In this document: positions 55,287 through 64,000 of the stretch, one piece after another | How positions within the stretch are numbered: the first letter of the stretch is position 1 | Layout of the letters: each line of letters begins with the position of its first letter | Source of the DNA: Lucinisca nassula | Taxonomy: Eukaryota > Mollusca > Bivalvia > Lucinida > Lucinidae | NCBI GenBank assembly: GCA_963580285.1 | Contig: OY757011.1 | Location: 586,501-650,500, forward strand | Reading direction: 5' to 3' | Length of the DNA: 64,000 nucleotides | Notes under the pieces: generated by a model | What the model was told of the DNA's origin: nothing | Database searches by the model: none | The model's input: the letters and a program-made list of their open reading frames with translations, nothing else | Program-made: the position numbers and the translations under genes

Positions 55287-57250
55287 ATGGTATGCCCCCG
55301 GCGGGCGTCCGTCCGCCCGTATGTCCGTCCGTCCGTCCGTCTGTATTTTTTCGTTTCCGGATAACTCCTCCTACAGTTTATATCCGATCAAGCTGAAACT
55401 TCATAAATATTTAGACCATGATGTAGGGCAGCGCATATTGTTTCGAGATTATGGTCCACCAAATATTAATAGAGTTATGCACCTTTGATTTTTTTGGAAA
55501 ACTTTTCATTTCCGGTTAACTCCTCCTACAGTTAATATCCGATCAAGCTGAAACTTCATACATGTTTAGCCATGATGTGAGGCAGCGCATTTGTTTCGAG
55601 TCTTTTGTCCACCAAATATTGATAGAGTTATGCCCCTTTGAAATTTTTGTTAACTTTTCGTTTCCGGATAACTCCTCATACAGTTCACATCCGATCAAGC
55701 TGAAACTTCATACATAGTTAGAACATGATGTGGGACAGCGCATATTGTTTCGAGGTTACGGTCCACTAAATAATAATAGAGTTATTACCCTTTGAAACTT
55801 TTTGTAAACTTTTCGTTTCCGGATAACTCTTTCTACAGTTTACATCCGGTCAAGCTGTAACTTCATACATAGTTAGACCATGATGTGGGGCAGCGCATAT
55901 TTTTCGAGGTTACGGTCTACCAAATATTTATAGAGTTATGCCCGTTGAAACTTTTTGTAAACTATTCGTTTAAAGATAACTCCTCCTACAATTTACATCT
56001 GATCAAGCTGAAACTTCATCCATTGTTAGACCATGATTCTGGGCAGTGCATACTGTTTCGAGGTTATGGTTCACCAAATCATAATGAAGTTATTTCCCTT
56101 TGAAATGTTTTGCAAACCATTCGTTTCCGGATGACTCCTCCTACATTTTACACCCGATCTGAAGGGTCATATGTAATATGTAATATGTAATTAGACCACG
56201 ATGCGGGGCAGCGCATATTGTTTTGAGGTTATGGTCCACCAAACAGTATTAGAGTAATGCCCCTTTGAGAAATTCTGTAAACAATTTTGTTTCCGGATAA
56301 CTCCTACATTTATATCCGATGACGTTGAAACTTTACATCAGCCCCCGCCCATATGGGCTTGAAGAAATATATGGGCTGCATGATGCTTCCACGCAGAGCT
56401 AAATCCGGCCCGCACACTAGTACTGGTAAACCGCTAAGAGGATCTAAGCCTGTCCAGGAACCGCGGTGCGAGGCGGACCGTCCATGCTAATAAACCCTAT
56501 TGGGTTCATTGGGCGACAGGGCTTGAGTTGTCATTTCATCTCAATGTCGGGTAAAAGTCCCACAAAATTGGAAGCAACGTCTCCAAAATGACCTTTACAG
56601 TGTTGACGGGGACGTTAAACCTCAAATCAAACAAACAAAAACAAAAACTTTACATACAATAAGACCATGGTTACGGTCTGTCAAATATTACAATAGTTAT
56701 ACCACTTTCACAGATTTTCCTACACATACCGTTTCCGGATAACTCTTCTTACATTTTACATCTGATGAAACTGAAAGTTTACATACAATAAGACCGTGAT
56801 ATGGAACAGTGCCTATTATTTTAAGGTTACAGCCCGCCAACGATTACCAGAGTTATTCACCTTTCACATATTTGTCTAAACAATTTTATTTCCGGATAAT
56901 GCCTCCCACATTTTACATCTGATGAAGCTGAAACTTAACGTATAGTTAGATTATGATGTGGAACAGTGCATATTATTTCAAGGTTACAGTCCACCACTTA
57001 TTGCCAGAGTTATGCCTATATAATTCTGAGGTTATGGTCCACCAAATATTACCGACCATGAAAAGTTATTGGAGACAGGTAGTTTGAGCCATTGAGGGTT
57101 AATAATAGTGCCAGGTAAGAATATATTGAGCATATATTTTTTCTTGGTTACATTCCACGAACCCAGACTGGTACAACAGTCAGTATATATATGTTCCATC
57201 TTACTCATTGCCACGGGCGTATAATGCCCCGCTTGAGGAGCTCTTGTTTG
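55287..57250 (+). mobile_element. TR-III tandem-repeat-bearing element
   Basis: It starts ATGGTATGCCCCCGGCGGGC with a CGTCCGTC run, carries about 10 monomers of ~155 bp (TTTCCGGATAACTCCTCC, GATCAAGCTGAAACTTC, GGTTATGGTCCACCAAA) and ends GCCCCGCTTGAGGAGCTCTTGTTTG. GTATT flanks it (55282-55286, 57251-57255). It shares the TR-II layout: CGTCC run first, monomers, CTCTTGTTT last. A short pogo-like MITE scrap lies near 57060-57110. Confidence 0.8.
56339..56644 (+). mobile_element. S1 SINE inside TR-III with 11-bp target duplication
   Basis: AAACTTTACAT at 56328-56338 and 56645-56655. Full head GCCCCCGCCCATATGGGC and CAAACAAAAAC tail. Confidence 0.9.
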
Positions 57251-57354
57251 GTATTCTTACCAGCGAGCCCCTTCAGTTTTGATTAAATCTTCCTGAAACT
57301 TTCTCATAAGTTGGCTTCGGATTAAGGCTCAGACGAGTTCGAAAACTTGTAAAA

Positions 57355-57785
57355 TAGAAGTGGAGGCAATGATCAGGAATCGATACAATTAACCCACAGC
57401 TCCCATCAGAGACATCAAGTTCAGTTAAATAAAACAAAATTCCTCTGATACCGAGGCCCGGTTTTTTGATTTGCATCTAGCTATTGTAGATTGGTTTATT
57501 TCCTGTAAAATTAATGATAAACGCAATGCTTTTGATTTAGAGATTGTAAATTTTCCTTTCATGGAACGCGATGATTTTGAAGTCATTGCGGTTATAATTT
57601 TTTCTGAATTTATAAACTAAGTCACCATAAAATTCGGGTTCCGATAGACCTTGTTGCAGAAGAGATTTAAGTCCAATATTGAATTTTGAAATTGAAGCAG
57701 AATGACATCTATAAAATTTTGAAAAGGCTTTGCGTAGTTTATGGTACGGATTACCATGATTAGAAAGTTTAGCCGTTAATTAAAG
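57355..57785. pseudogene. Mosaic of RT-el pieces in alternating orientation
   Basis: 57355-57415 minus (A-type 3' end); 57421-57578 plus (RT: NKTKFL.DTEARFFDLHLAI-like, then INDKRNAFDLEIVNFPF); 57578-57785 minus (RT C-terminus). It splits a TR-IV unit. Confidence 0.7.
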
Positions 57786-59297
57786 AACGCTAATTTATAA
57801 CAGACTTTTGTTCCCTTAATTGCTGAAAAGCACCTATTTTCAAACTTATCATCACTATAGCCCTTCAGTTGTGATACGATCTTCCTGAAACATACACACA
57901 CGTATGCTGGGGATAAAAGCTCTGCTGAGTTAAAAAAACCGGCCAAGTCGGCCTATTTATCATGCTATTATACCACTAAGATTGCTTAAAAAATGCCTAT
58001 TGTCGCCATGGTCATCACTGTATCGCCTTCAGTTTTGATCAGATGTTCCGGAAACTTGCAGTTAGTTAGGCTGGGGATAAAAGTTTCGATAAATTTAACA
58101 ACTGGCGAGGTCTGTCCATTAAGCATACAGTTTAGTCCCTTTGGTTGCCGAAAATTACTATTTTCGAAAATTATATCATCGATATGTCAACATCAGTTTT
58201 GTTTGAATCTTCATGAAAACCAATTTGAAATCATTGAATAATTGAAGTGACGGCAATGATCAGAAATCGATACAATTAACCCACAGCTCCCTTTTTAAGA
58301 CCCCAAAGGGAAAGAAACACAAACATCAAACAACTAGACCCTTATGGAAACACCAATAGGGAAGCCAAAAGGACACTTACTTTCGAGCCTTTAGCTGGAC
58401 TTCTAGATATTTGGATGATTTATTAAAAATTGTCAATACCTATTTCAATGGTTTGATTAGTCAAATTAACCACCAGCCCGATAACTTCTGTTAAATAAAA
58501 CAAATTCCTCTGATACCGAGGACCGGTTTTTAGATTTGCATCTATCTTTGTAGATGGGGTTGTTTCCTGCAAAATTAATGATAAACGCAATGCTTTTGAT
58601 TTAGAGATTGTAAATTTTCCTTTCATGGATGGTGATGTTCCTCCTGCGGCATGCTTTGGCGTTTATATTTCGCAATTAATTGGACTTGTCAGAGTGTCTA
58701 GTCATGTAACTGACTTCAACACTCGAAATAAATTTTAAGCTGCAAAAATATCTTAGTCAGAGTTATCGGTATCATAAACTACGCAAAATAGAAGCGGATG
58801 CAATGATCAAGAATCGATACAATTAACCAACAGCTCCCATCAGAGACACAAAAGGGAAAGAAACACAAACACGAAACAAAAATCCCTAACGGAAACATTA
58901 ATAGCGTGAAGCCAAAAGACCAGTTACTTCCACACAAAATGGCCAATATGCTATCCATAATAAATAATATAAGCGACACAAACACCCAAAGACAAACCAT
59001 GACAAAAATAAACCGCGACGACAGAACCGCCTTGGAACAGTCAACGGAAACGATTTCCACTGGGGGGGGGGGTGGGTGGGGGGCTTAAATCGATTTTACG
59101 TGGCCACAATCCTCGCCCTTAAATCCGTCGCGATTAAAACAAATAATTTCCTCAGTCCGCATAAAGGCCTCCTAACTCATCAGTGCAACATCTCCATGAA
59201 CACAAAAATTAAGCAACCACGGAGATGAAACAACGGTGAGGACTCGACAACAAGAAATCACTGAAATGCTGGAGCAAAAGAAAACCATCAGTTAGAT

Positions 59298-59660
59298 ATG
59301 TTCCAGACAGGGTCATCCCTTGGAAGCAAAGAATAACCACAGATCTGGACAATATGGAGTGTACATGTTTTCTGGGCCAGACTAGCTAGTTTCGGTCAAC
59401 CAGGCCTCATCAGTGCCCCTCAAATATTTTCAAAATTCCACAATGGAATCAATGATCCCAAAGGACAAGAAAATATAAACTACACTATGATGTAGGACAG
59501 GGAGACTTTTTACGGCCGCCACACATTCCCAGACACCAGCTGTAGTGACGTTAAATATGTTCCAGACAGGGTTATCCCTTGGAAGCAAAGAATACACCAC
59601 AGAACTGGACAATATGGAGTGTACATGTTTTCTGGGCCAGACTAGCTAGTTTCGGTTAAC
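59298..59660 (-). mobile_element. Retrozyme monomer with two hammerhead motifs, inside RT-el
   Basis: A ~105-bp direct repeat (TATGTTCCAGACAGGG.. to ..CTAGCTAGTTTCGG) begins and ends it (59298-59403, 59557-59660). On the minus strand cleavage sites GTC^TGGCCC fall at 59639/59640 and 59379/59380, exactly 260 bp apart. The body equals the 29.5-kb unit. It is embedded in RT-el between CAGTTAGA and ACTCCGATGGG. Confidence 0.8.
59372..59416 (-). ncRNA. Hammerhead ribozyme, type I, intact core
   Basis: Minus strand: GGGGCA, CTGATGA (complement 59407-59413), stem II GGCCTGGTTGACC (one weak pair), GAAA (complement 59390-59393), stem III ACT-AGCT-AGT, site GTC, then TGGCCC. Stem I has one mismatch. 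The partner motif at 59632-59657 lacks CTGATGA. Confidence 0.82.
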
Positions 59661-59925
59661 CAACTCCGATGGGCCCGACCAGAGGCAGAGCATCAGGTAC
59701 CACCCAACATAAGCCTTTACGCAGGAACCATCACAGAATCTGAGGCCTGACCCACCGGCGTGCAATTAAAGAGGGAAGCAAAGTTGTCAATGTGATTGGG
59801 TTTAATACCATGCATGCAGTCTGTCGTATAACATTTATGTTGAACCCAGTCTTTTTATATCGAAGAATGATTTTACTGAAGTAATTGCAGTTATATATTT
59901 TTTTCTGAATTTATATACTAATGTC

Positions 59926-60202
59926 GCCGGGTGAGCATCGGGGTGTGTAATGAAGACTCAGACAATGGATTCTGAGGGGTTGTTTAAGTACAACGGAAAA
60001 TGGTGTCCTACAAACAAACAAAGATGATTGACAATATACTATCTACAGGACAACACAAATGGTTACTGCTTAATATATTCAGCAGTACATATAAGTTATC
60101 CACCTATATTAACATGGATGAATGACAGCAGTTAACATTACAGGACAATATGCACAGAAAACAGTGAATTACAGGACACACTCTGTTGGGATGGTCTGGT
60201 TT
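59926..60202. other. Unassigned DNA
   Basis: No feature recognised. Confidence 0.35.
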
Positions 60203-60474
60203 GGTTATATGGCCCTTTCAAGATTATTTCACTCATATCGAGCCAACCGTTAATCAGGTGGGCGAAAACCGGAGTACCTGGAGAAAACCCCCGGGCCTTC
60301 CGTTGCAGAACTTGGCGTCTCATATGTGAACCGAGCGAGGCTCGAACCACTGCGGTGAGAAACCTAATGATCAAGAGTCAGCAATCTTAGCCACCAAGCC
60401 ACGGAGGCCTGGAGAAAAAAAAACGGGTCTTCTGTTGCAGAACTTGGCGAGGCTCGAACCATTGCGGTGAGAGT
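60203..60474 (-). mobile_element. S5 tRNA-derived SINE plus partial second copy
   Basis: The minus strand from 60411 reads GGCCTCCGTGGCTTGGTGG (A box) and GTGGTTCGAGCCTCGC (B box), then the body ending ATCTTGAAAGGGCC. 60411-60474 repeats part of it (AACTTGGCGAGGCTCGAACC). Confidence 0.75.
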
Positions 60475-61275
60475 AGAAGTAAAACAAAGCGATACAATTA
60501 ACTTACTCCACCCAACAAATACACTAAAGGGAAAGAAACACAAACATTAACCGACCAGACCATAATGGAAACCTAAACAAAGGAAGGCCATAATGACAGT
60601 TACTTTCCCACAAAATGGCCATCCAAAATAAAAAGACACAAGTGATACACACAGTAAGTAACAAACAACAACATAAATAAATCGCCACAGAAGAACCGCC
60701 TAAGCCCCCGTCAGTGGAAAGATTTCCACTGGGGGGGGGGGGGGCTTAAATCGATTTTACATGGCCACAATCCTCGCCCTTACTTCCGTCGCGATTTAGA
60801 CAAATAATCTGTTCAGTCCGCATGAAGGCCTCCTAAATCATCAGTGCAACAGAGGTGAGACAACGGTGAGGAATCGACAGCAAGAAAGCACTGAAATGCT
60901 GGAGCAAAAGAAAACAAGCAGTAAGACTCCGATGGGCCCGACCAGAGACAGAGCATCAGGCACCAATCAACATTACCTTGAATTAGATCTCTCTAATTCT
61001 CAATAAGCCTTTACGTTGGAACCGTTATAGAATATGAGGCCTGATCCACCGGCGTGCAATTAAAGAGGGAAGCAAAGTTGCCAACCGTGATTGGGTTAAC
61101 TACCATGCATGCAGTCTGTCGAATAACATCCATGATGTACCCAATCTTTTTGCATCGAAGAATGATTTTACGAAATTGGGTGCTGAAGTTATTGCGGTTA
61201 TATATTTTTCTGAATTTATTTACTAAGTCACCATAAAATTCGGGTTCCGATAGACCTTGTTGCAGAAGAGATTAA

Positions 61276-61768
61276 AGTAGAAGTAAAACAAAAATCAGGA
61301 ATCGATACAATTAACTTACTCCACCCATCAAAGACACCAAAGGGAAAGAAACACAAACATTAACCGACCAGACCATAATGGAAACCTTAACAAAGGAAGG
61401 CCATAAGGACAGTTACTTTCCCACAAAATGGCCATATGGCCATCCAAAATAAAAAGACACAAGTGATACACACAGTAAGTAACAAACAACAACATAAATA
61501 AACCGCCACAGAAGAACCGCCTTGGAACGGTCAGTGGAAAGATTTCCACTGGGGGGCTTAAATCGATTTTACGTGGCCACAATCCTCGCCCTTACTTCCG
61601 TTGCGATTTAGACAAATAATTTGTTCAGTTCGCATGAAGGCCTCCTAACTCATCAGTGCAACATCTCCGTGAACACAAAAAAAAAATCAAAGAACAACAG
61701 AGGTGAAACAATGGTGAGGACTCGACAGCAAGAAACCACTGAAATGCTGGAGCAAAAGAAAACCAACA
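61276..61768 (-). mobile_element. RT-el type-B 3' end inserted in an RT-el RT frame
   Basis: TAGAAGTAAAACAAAAATCAGG.. to ..GAAAACCAACAG. The host codons resume as TCCAATATTGAATTTTG. Confidence 0.8.
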
Positions 61769-61789
61769 GTCCAATATTGAATTTTGAAA

Positions 61790-62425
61790 TTAAATCAGAA
61801 TGGCGTCTATAAAATTTTGAAAAGTCTTTGCGCAGTTTATAATACCGATAACCCTGATAAGAAGTTTAGCCGTTAATAATTTATTACGAGTTTTGAAGTC
61901 AGTTACATGACTACACACTCTAGCAAATCGAATTAATTGCGAAATATAAACGCCATAGGATGGCGCACGAGGAACATCCCTATCCAAAAAATGAAAATTT
62001 ACAGTCTCAAAATCAAAGTCATCGCGTTTATCATAAATTTTGCACGAAAGAAACCCATCTACAATAGCTAGATGTAAATCCAAAAACGGGGCCTCTGTAT
62101 CAGAAGAATTTGCTTTATTTAACTGAAGTTCTGGGGGGTAAATCTGACTGATCAAACCATCGAAATAGGTATTATCAATATTTAATAAATCATCTAAATA
62201 TCTAGAAGTGGAGCTAAAAGCTTCAATAATTTCAGATTGGTTATCAATGGAAAGCGACAACATGAAGTCTCTTTCATAACAATACAAGAACAGATCAGCC
62301 ACAAGAGGTGCGCAATTCGTACCCATCGGAATACCCACTATTTGTCTTAATAACTTAGTACCGAATCTAATATAAATATTGTCAAGTAGAACGGTGAGGG
62401 CATCACACACTTTCTGACATGACAA
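61790..62425 (-). CDS. Reverse transcriptase fragment, 211 codons open
   Basis: RT palm region: VGIPMGTNCAPLVADLFLY (residues 30-48) and SRYLDDLLNID (74-84) with the YLDD catalytic aspartates at 78-79, then FLDLHLA, CKIYDKRDDFDFETVNF, RAPSYGVYISQLIRFARV. It would synthesise DNA on element RNA. The first codon is internal: the true N-terminus is cut off by a frameshift near 62460. After KLL (residue 189) a one-base deletion shifts the frame, so the last ~20 residues are not native. Core residues look intact, suggesting recent loss of function. Confidence 0.85.
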   Translation of the reverse strand: MSCQKVCDALTVLLDNIYIRFGTKLLRQIVGIPMGTNCAPLVADLFLYCYERDFMLSLSIDNQSEIIEAFSSTSRYLDDLLNIDNTYFDGLISQIYPPELQLNKANSSDTEAPFLDLHLAIVDGFLSCKIYDKRDDFDFETVNFHFLDRDVPRAPSYGVYISQLIRFARVCSHVTDFKTRNKLLTAKLLIRVIGIINCAKTFQNFIDAILI

Positions 62426-62700
62426 AAGTGTATAATTCTTATGCTCTTTAGAAGTGAATATGCATTTCTGACATTACATGCAAGATAGAGAGAATCTTCT
62501 CTGTGAAAAGCCCATTCAGTTAAATCATTAAGCTTTCCTTTTATAAGAGTATGAGGAAGTGTAGTGTAAAGAGTGGAAAAATCGTAAGTAGACAGACTTC
62601 TACTTTGAAGCACGAAAATGTCTGGATTTCAATTTATTTAAAACCTCATTCGAATTTTTTATAGACCAAAACAGATTTCTTGTCTCTACATGACAATTTT

Positions 62701-63203
62701 ATTAACAAAACACATGTACAAAAAAAAAAAAAAAAAAAATACAGGCCCGACCCTGTTTTGTTCGGGAGAAAAAAAAAATAATAAAAAAATTTCTCCTACC
62801 TACCGGACAAAAATTTGTTTAGCATGTTAGCGGAGCTATTTTTGAACGCCTTACTCTCTGCATCTGGATTGATATTGTGTCATTTAGCGTCAAAACGTTC
62901 AGTTCTTCAGACTCTCATATGACAAAAATATGACAAAAAAGTTTATGAGCGGCGGTTTTAGCGTATACGATGAAACGGTATATGCATACATCAAAAGCAT
63001 TAACGTTTCAGATCTTGCTGATGGGTATCAGTCATAGTTGTGAATGTCCTCGTTGCAATATAGTCTAATTCCAATAGGAACATCAAAGTAAAGATTCAAT
63101 TATAGGTTCATTGCCACCAGAGTTCATGCACAAAATTCAATTAAACATGCATAATTAATCATGTATGTCATTAGAGAAAAGCATTGTAACAGTTTCTGGT
63201 TCT
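62701..63203. other. Unassigned DNA with A runs
   Basis: Poly-A tracts at about 62720-62740 and 62767-62790; otherwise nothing recognised. Confidence 0.4.
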
Positions 63204-63436
63204 CATTCCGAAAACACGCATATGCAAATACATTCCAAGTTTAATCACCGAACTAAGGAAAATTTTAAGATGAAAAACTGTGATATTTTTCTTAATTATG
63301 CTCTAAAATATAGATTGTGGGTACTCGTTAGAACCGCCTCGATTTTTTCTGCAGGTTTACCCCGGTAAATCCCAGTTTTACTATATAATAGTGGGGTTCA
63401 AGGGGGTCAAAATTATATAGGCGTGTTCTCGTGATG
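63204..63436. mobile_element. FB1 MITE lacking one core arm (233 bp)
   Basis: CATTCCGAAAACACGC .. GGCGTGTTCTCGTGATG. After GTTAGAACCGCCTCGA the right core arm is deleted. Confidence 0.82.
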
Positions 63437-63489
63437 CAAAATTAAATCTCACATTCACGATGTTATTAGCCATACTAAAAACATGATCA

Positions 63490-64000
63490 TCATTGTGTCA
63501 CAATTTATTACGAGTGTTGAAGTCAGTTATATGATTAAACACTCTAGCAAATCGAAGTAATTGCGAAATATAAATGCCGTATGATGGCGCACGAGGAACA
63601 TCACCATCAAAAAAAGAAAAAAATACAATCTCAAAATTAAAATCATCATTGAGATTGTTAATTTTCCTTTCTTGGATTTTGATGTTCCTAGTGCGGCATC
63701 CCATGGCGCTCATATTTCGCAATTAAGTCGATTTGCCAGTCTTTCTAGTTATGTAAATGACTTCAACACTCGTAATAAGTTGCTAGCAGCTGAACTTCTT
63801 AATCAGGATTATCGGTATCACGCAAAACAGAAGTGAAGGGAAATGGTCAGAAATCGATTCAATTAACCCACAGCTCCCATCAGAGACACCAAAATAGAAG
63901 TGAAGCCAAAGATCAGGAATCGATACAATTAACCCACAGCTCCCATCAAAGACACCAAATGGGGAGAATCAAAAACATGAAACAACATACCCTAATGGAA
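63490..64000. pseudogene. Mosaic RT-el: RT minus, RT plus, 3' end minus
   Basis: 63495-63655 minus (RT: RAPSYGIYISQLLRFARV); 63656-63820 plus (RT: EIVNFPFLDFDVPSAASHGA-like, broken); 63822-63894 and 63895-64000 minus (two A-type 3' ends in a row). The window edge cuts it. Confidence 0.72.

Larger units (their letters stand above)
55175..58235 (+). repeat. TR-IV degenerate satellite-like array, split
   Basis: Units with CTTCAGTTTTGATCAGAT.., TTCCTGAAACTT and GGCTGGGGATAAAAG occur at 57251-57354, 57786-57990 and 57991-58235, with a half unit at 55175-55286. TR-III and RT-el insertions split it. Confidence 0.65.
58240..59925. pseudogene. RT-el composite with inverted RT segment
   Basis: 58240-58385 minus (3' end); 58388-58785 plus (RT from ..RYLDDLLKIVNTYFNGL.. 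to ..YRYHKLRK); 58786-59295 minus (3' end A type through 3' region); then the retrozyme; 59661-59925 minus (rest of 3' region and RT end). The plus RT piece has stops. Confidence 0.72.
60476..62700 (-). pseudogene. RT-el, most complete coding copy
   Basis: The 3' end (TAGAAGTAAAACAAAGCG, B type) is followed by the 3' region, RT C-terminus (61045-61270), then the rest of RT (61769-62700). A second RT-el 3' piece (61276-61768) sits between them at AGAGATT/AAG. The RT N-terminal part near 62613-62347 reads LSTYDFSTLYTTLPHTLIKG and NVRNA. Apart from the insertion, the RT is broken by small indels near 61862 (one base lost) and 62460. I favour a Penelope-like identity because of the RT type, the lack of RNase H and the inverted copy junctions, but another RT class is possible. 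Confidence 0.78.

Noticed and set aside
59298..59660. LTR retrotransposon in miniature (TRIM)
   Set aside because: Direct repeats lack TG..CA ends, primer site and polypurine tract; the hammerhead spacing explains them better.

Overview
The window looks like non-genic DNA from a bivalve mollusc, probably a heterodont clam. The reasons are: AT-rich sequence with no compact operons; several tRNA-derived SINEs with CAAA-type tails; and elements that start AGCTCACCTGTCACG, carry CGTCCGTC runs, hold ~160 bp tandem monomers and end GGGCCCTCTTGTTT, a type I know from bivalve genomes. The species cannot be fixed from the sequence. I see no convincing complete host gene. Four weak minus-strand exon candidates lie at 45.1-49.9 kb, the part poorest in repeats.

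Most of the window is layers of mobile DNA. The dominant family is a reverse-transcriptase (RT) element, probably Penelope-like, called RT-el here. It has two 3' end types: A ends ..CCTTCACTTCTATT and B ends ..GTTTTACTTCTACTT. About thirty truncated copies are present. The best coding copy is 60476-62700 (minus), with a 211-codon frame holding PMGTNCAP and YLDD. Around it are one SINE family in ten copies (S1), five further SINE-like families, palindromic MITEs (FB1, FB2, a pogo-like family, a piggyBac-like one with TTAA ends), a hairpin family (HP4), tandem-repeat elements (TR-II, TR-III, TR-IV), LINE fragments with RNase H, a Tc1-like transposase scrap and two minisatellites.

Layout: 0-6.6 kb SINEs, FB1 and an isolated hammerhead ribozyme; 6.8-14.5 kb piggyBac MITE, RT-el copies and LINE; 15-21.7 kb SINEs, FB1/FB2 and a 16-bp minisatellite; 21.8-26.8 kb a deep insertion stack closed by TR-II; 27-34 kb SINEs, a dimeric retrozyme and HP4; 34.8-39.9 kb SINEs and MITEs; 39.97-44.97 kb an old tandem duplication whose two copies reveal empty insertion sites; 45-50 kb possible host exons; 50-58 kb pogo-like MITEs, TR-II, TR-III and TR-IV; 58-64 kb mosaic RT-el copies with a second retrozyme.

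The most interesting signal is a set of hammerhead self-cleaving ribozymes. They lie in ~260 bp repeats (29.5-30.1 kb as a dimer; 59.3-59.7 kb as one monomer between two cleavage motifs), the layout of retrozymes, small non-autonomous retroelements thought to spread as circular RNA. They sit beside the RT family that could plausibly mobilise them. A second strong signal is that FB1 and FB2 insert with no target-site duplication, read directly from empty sites, and that three MITE families with different ends share one palindromic core.
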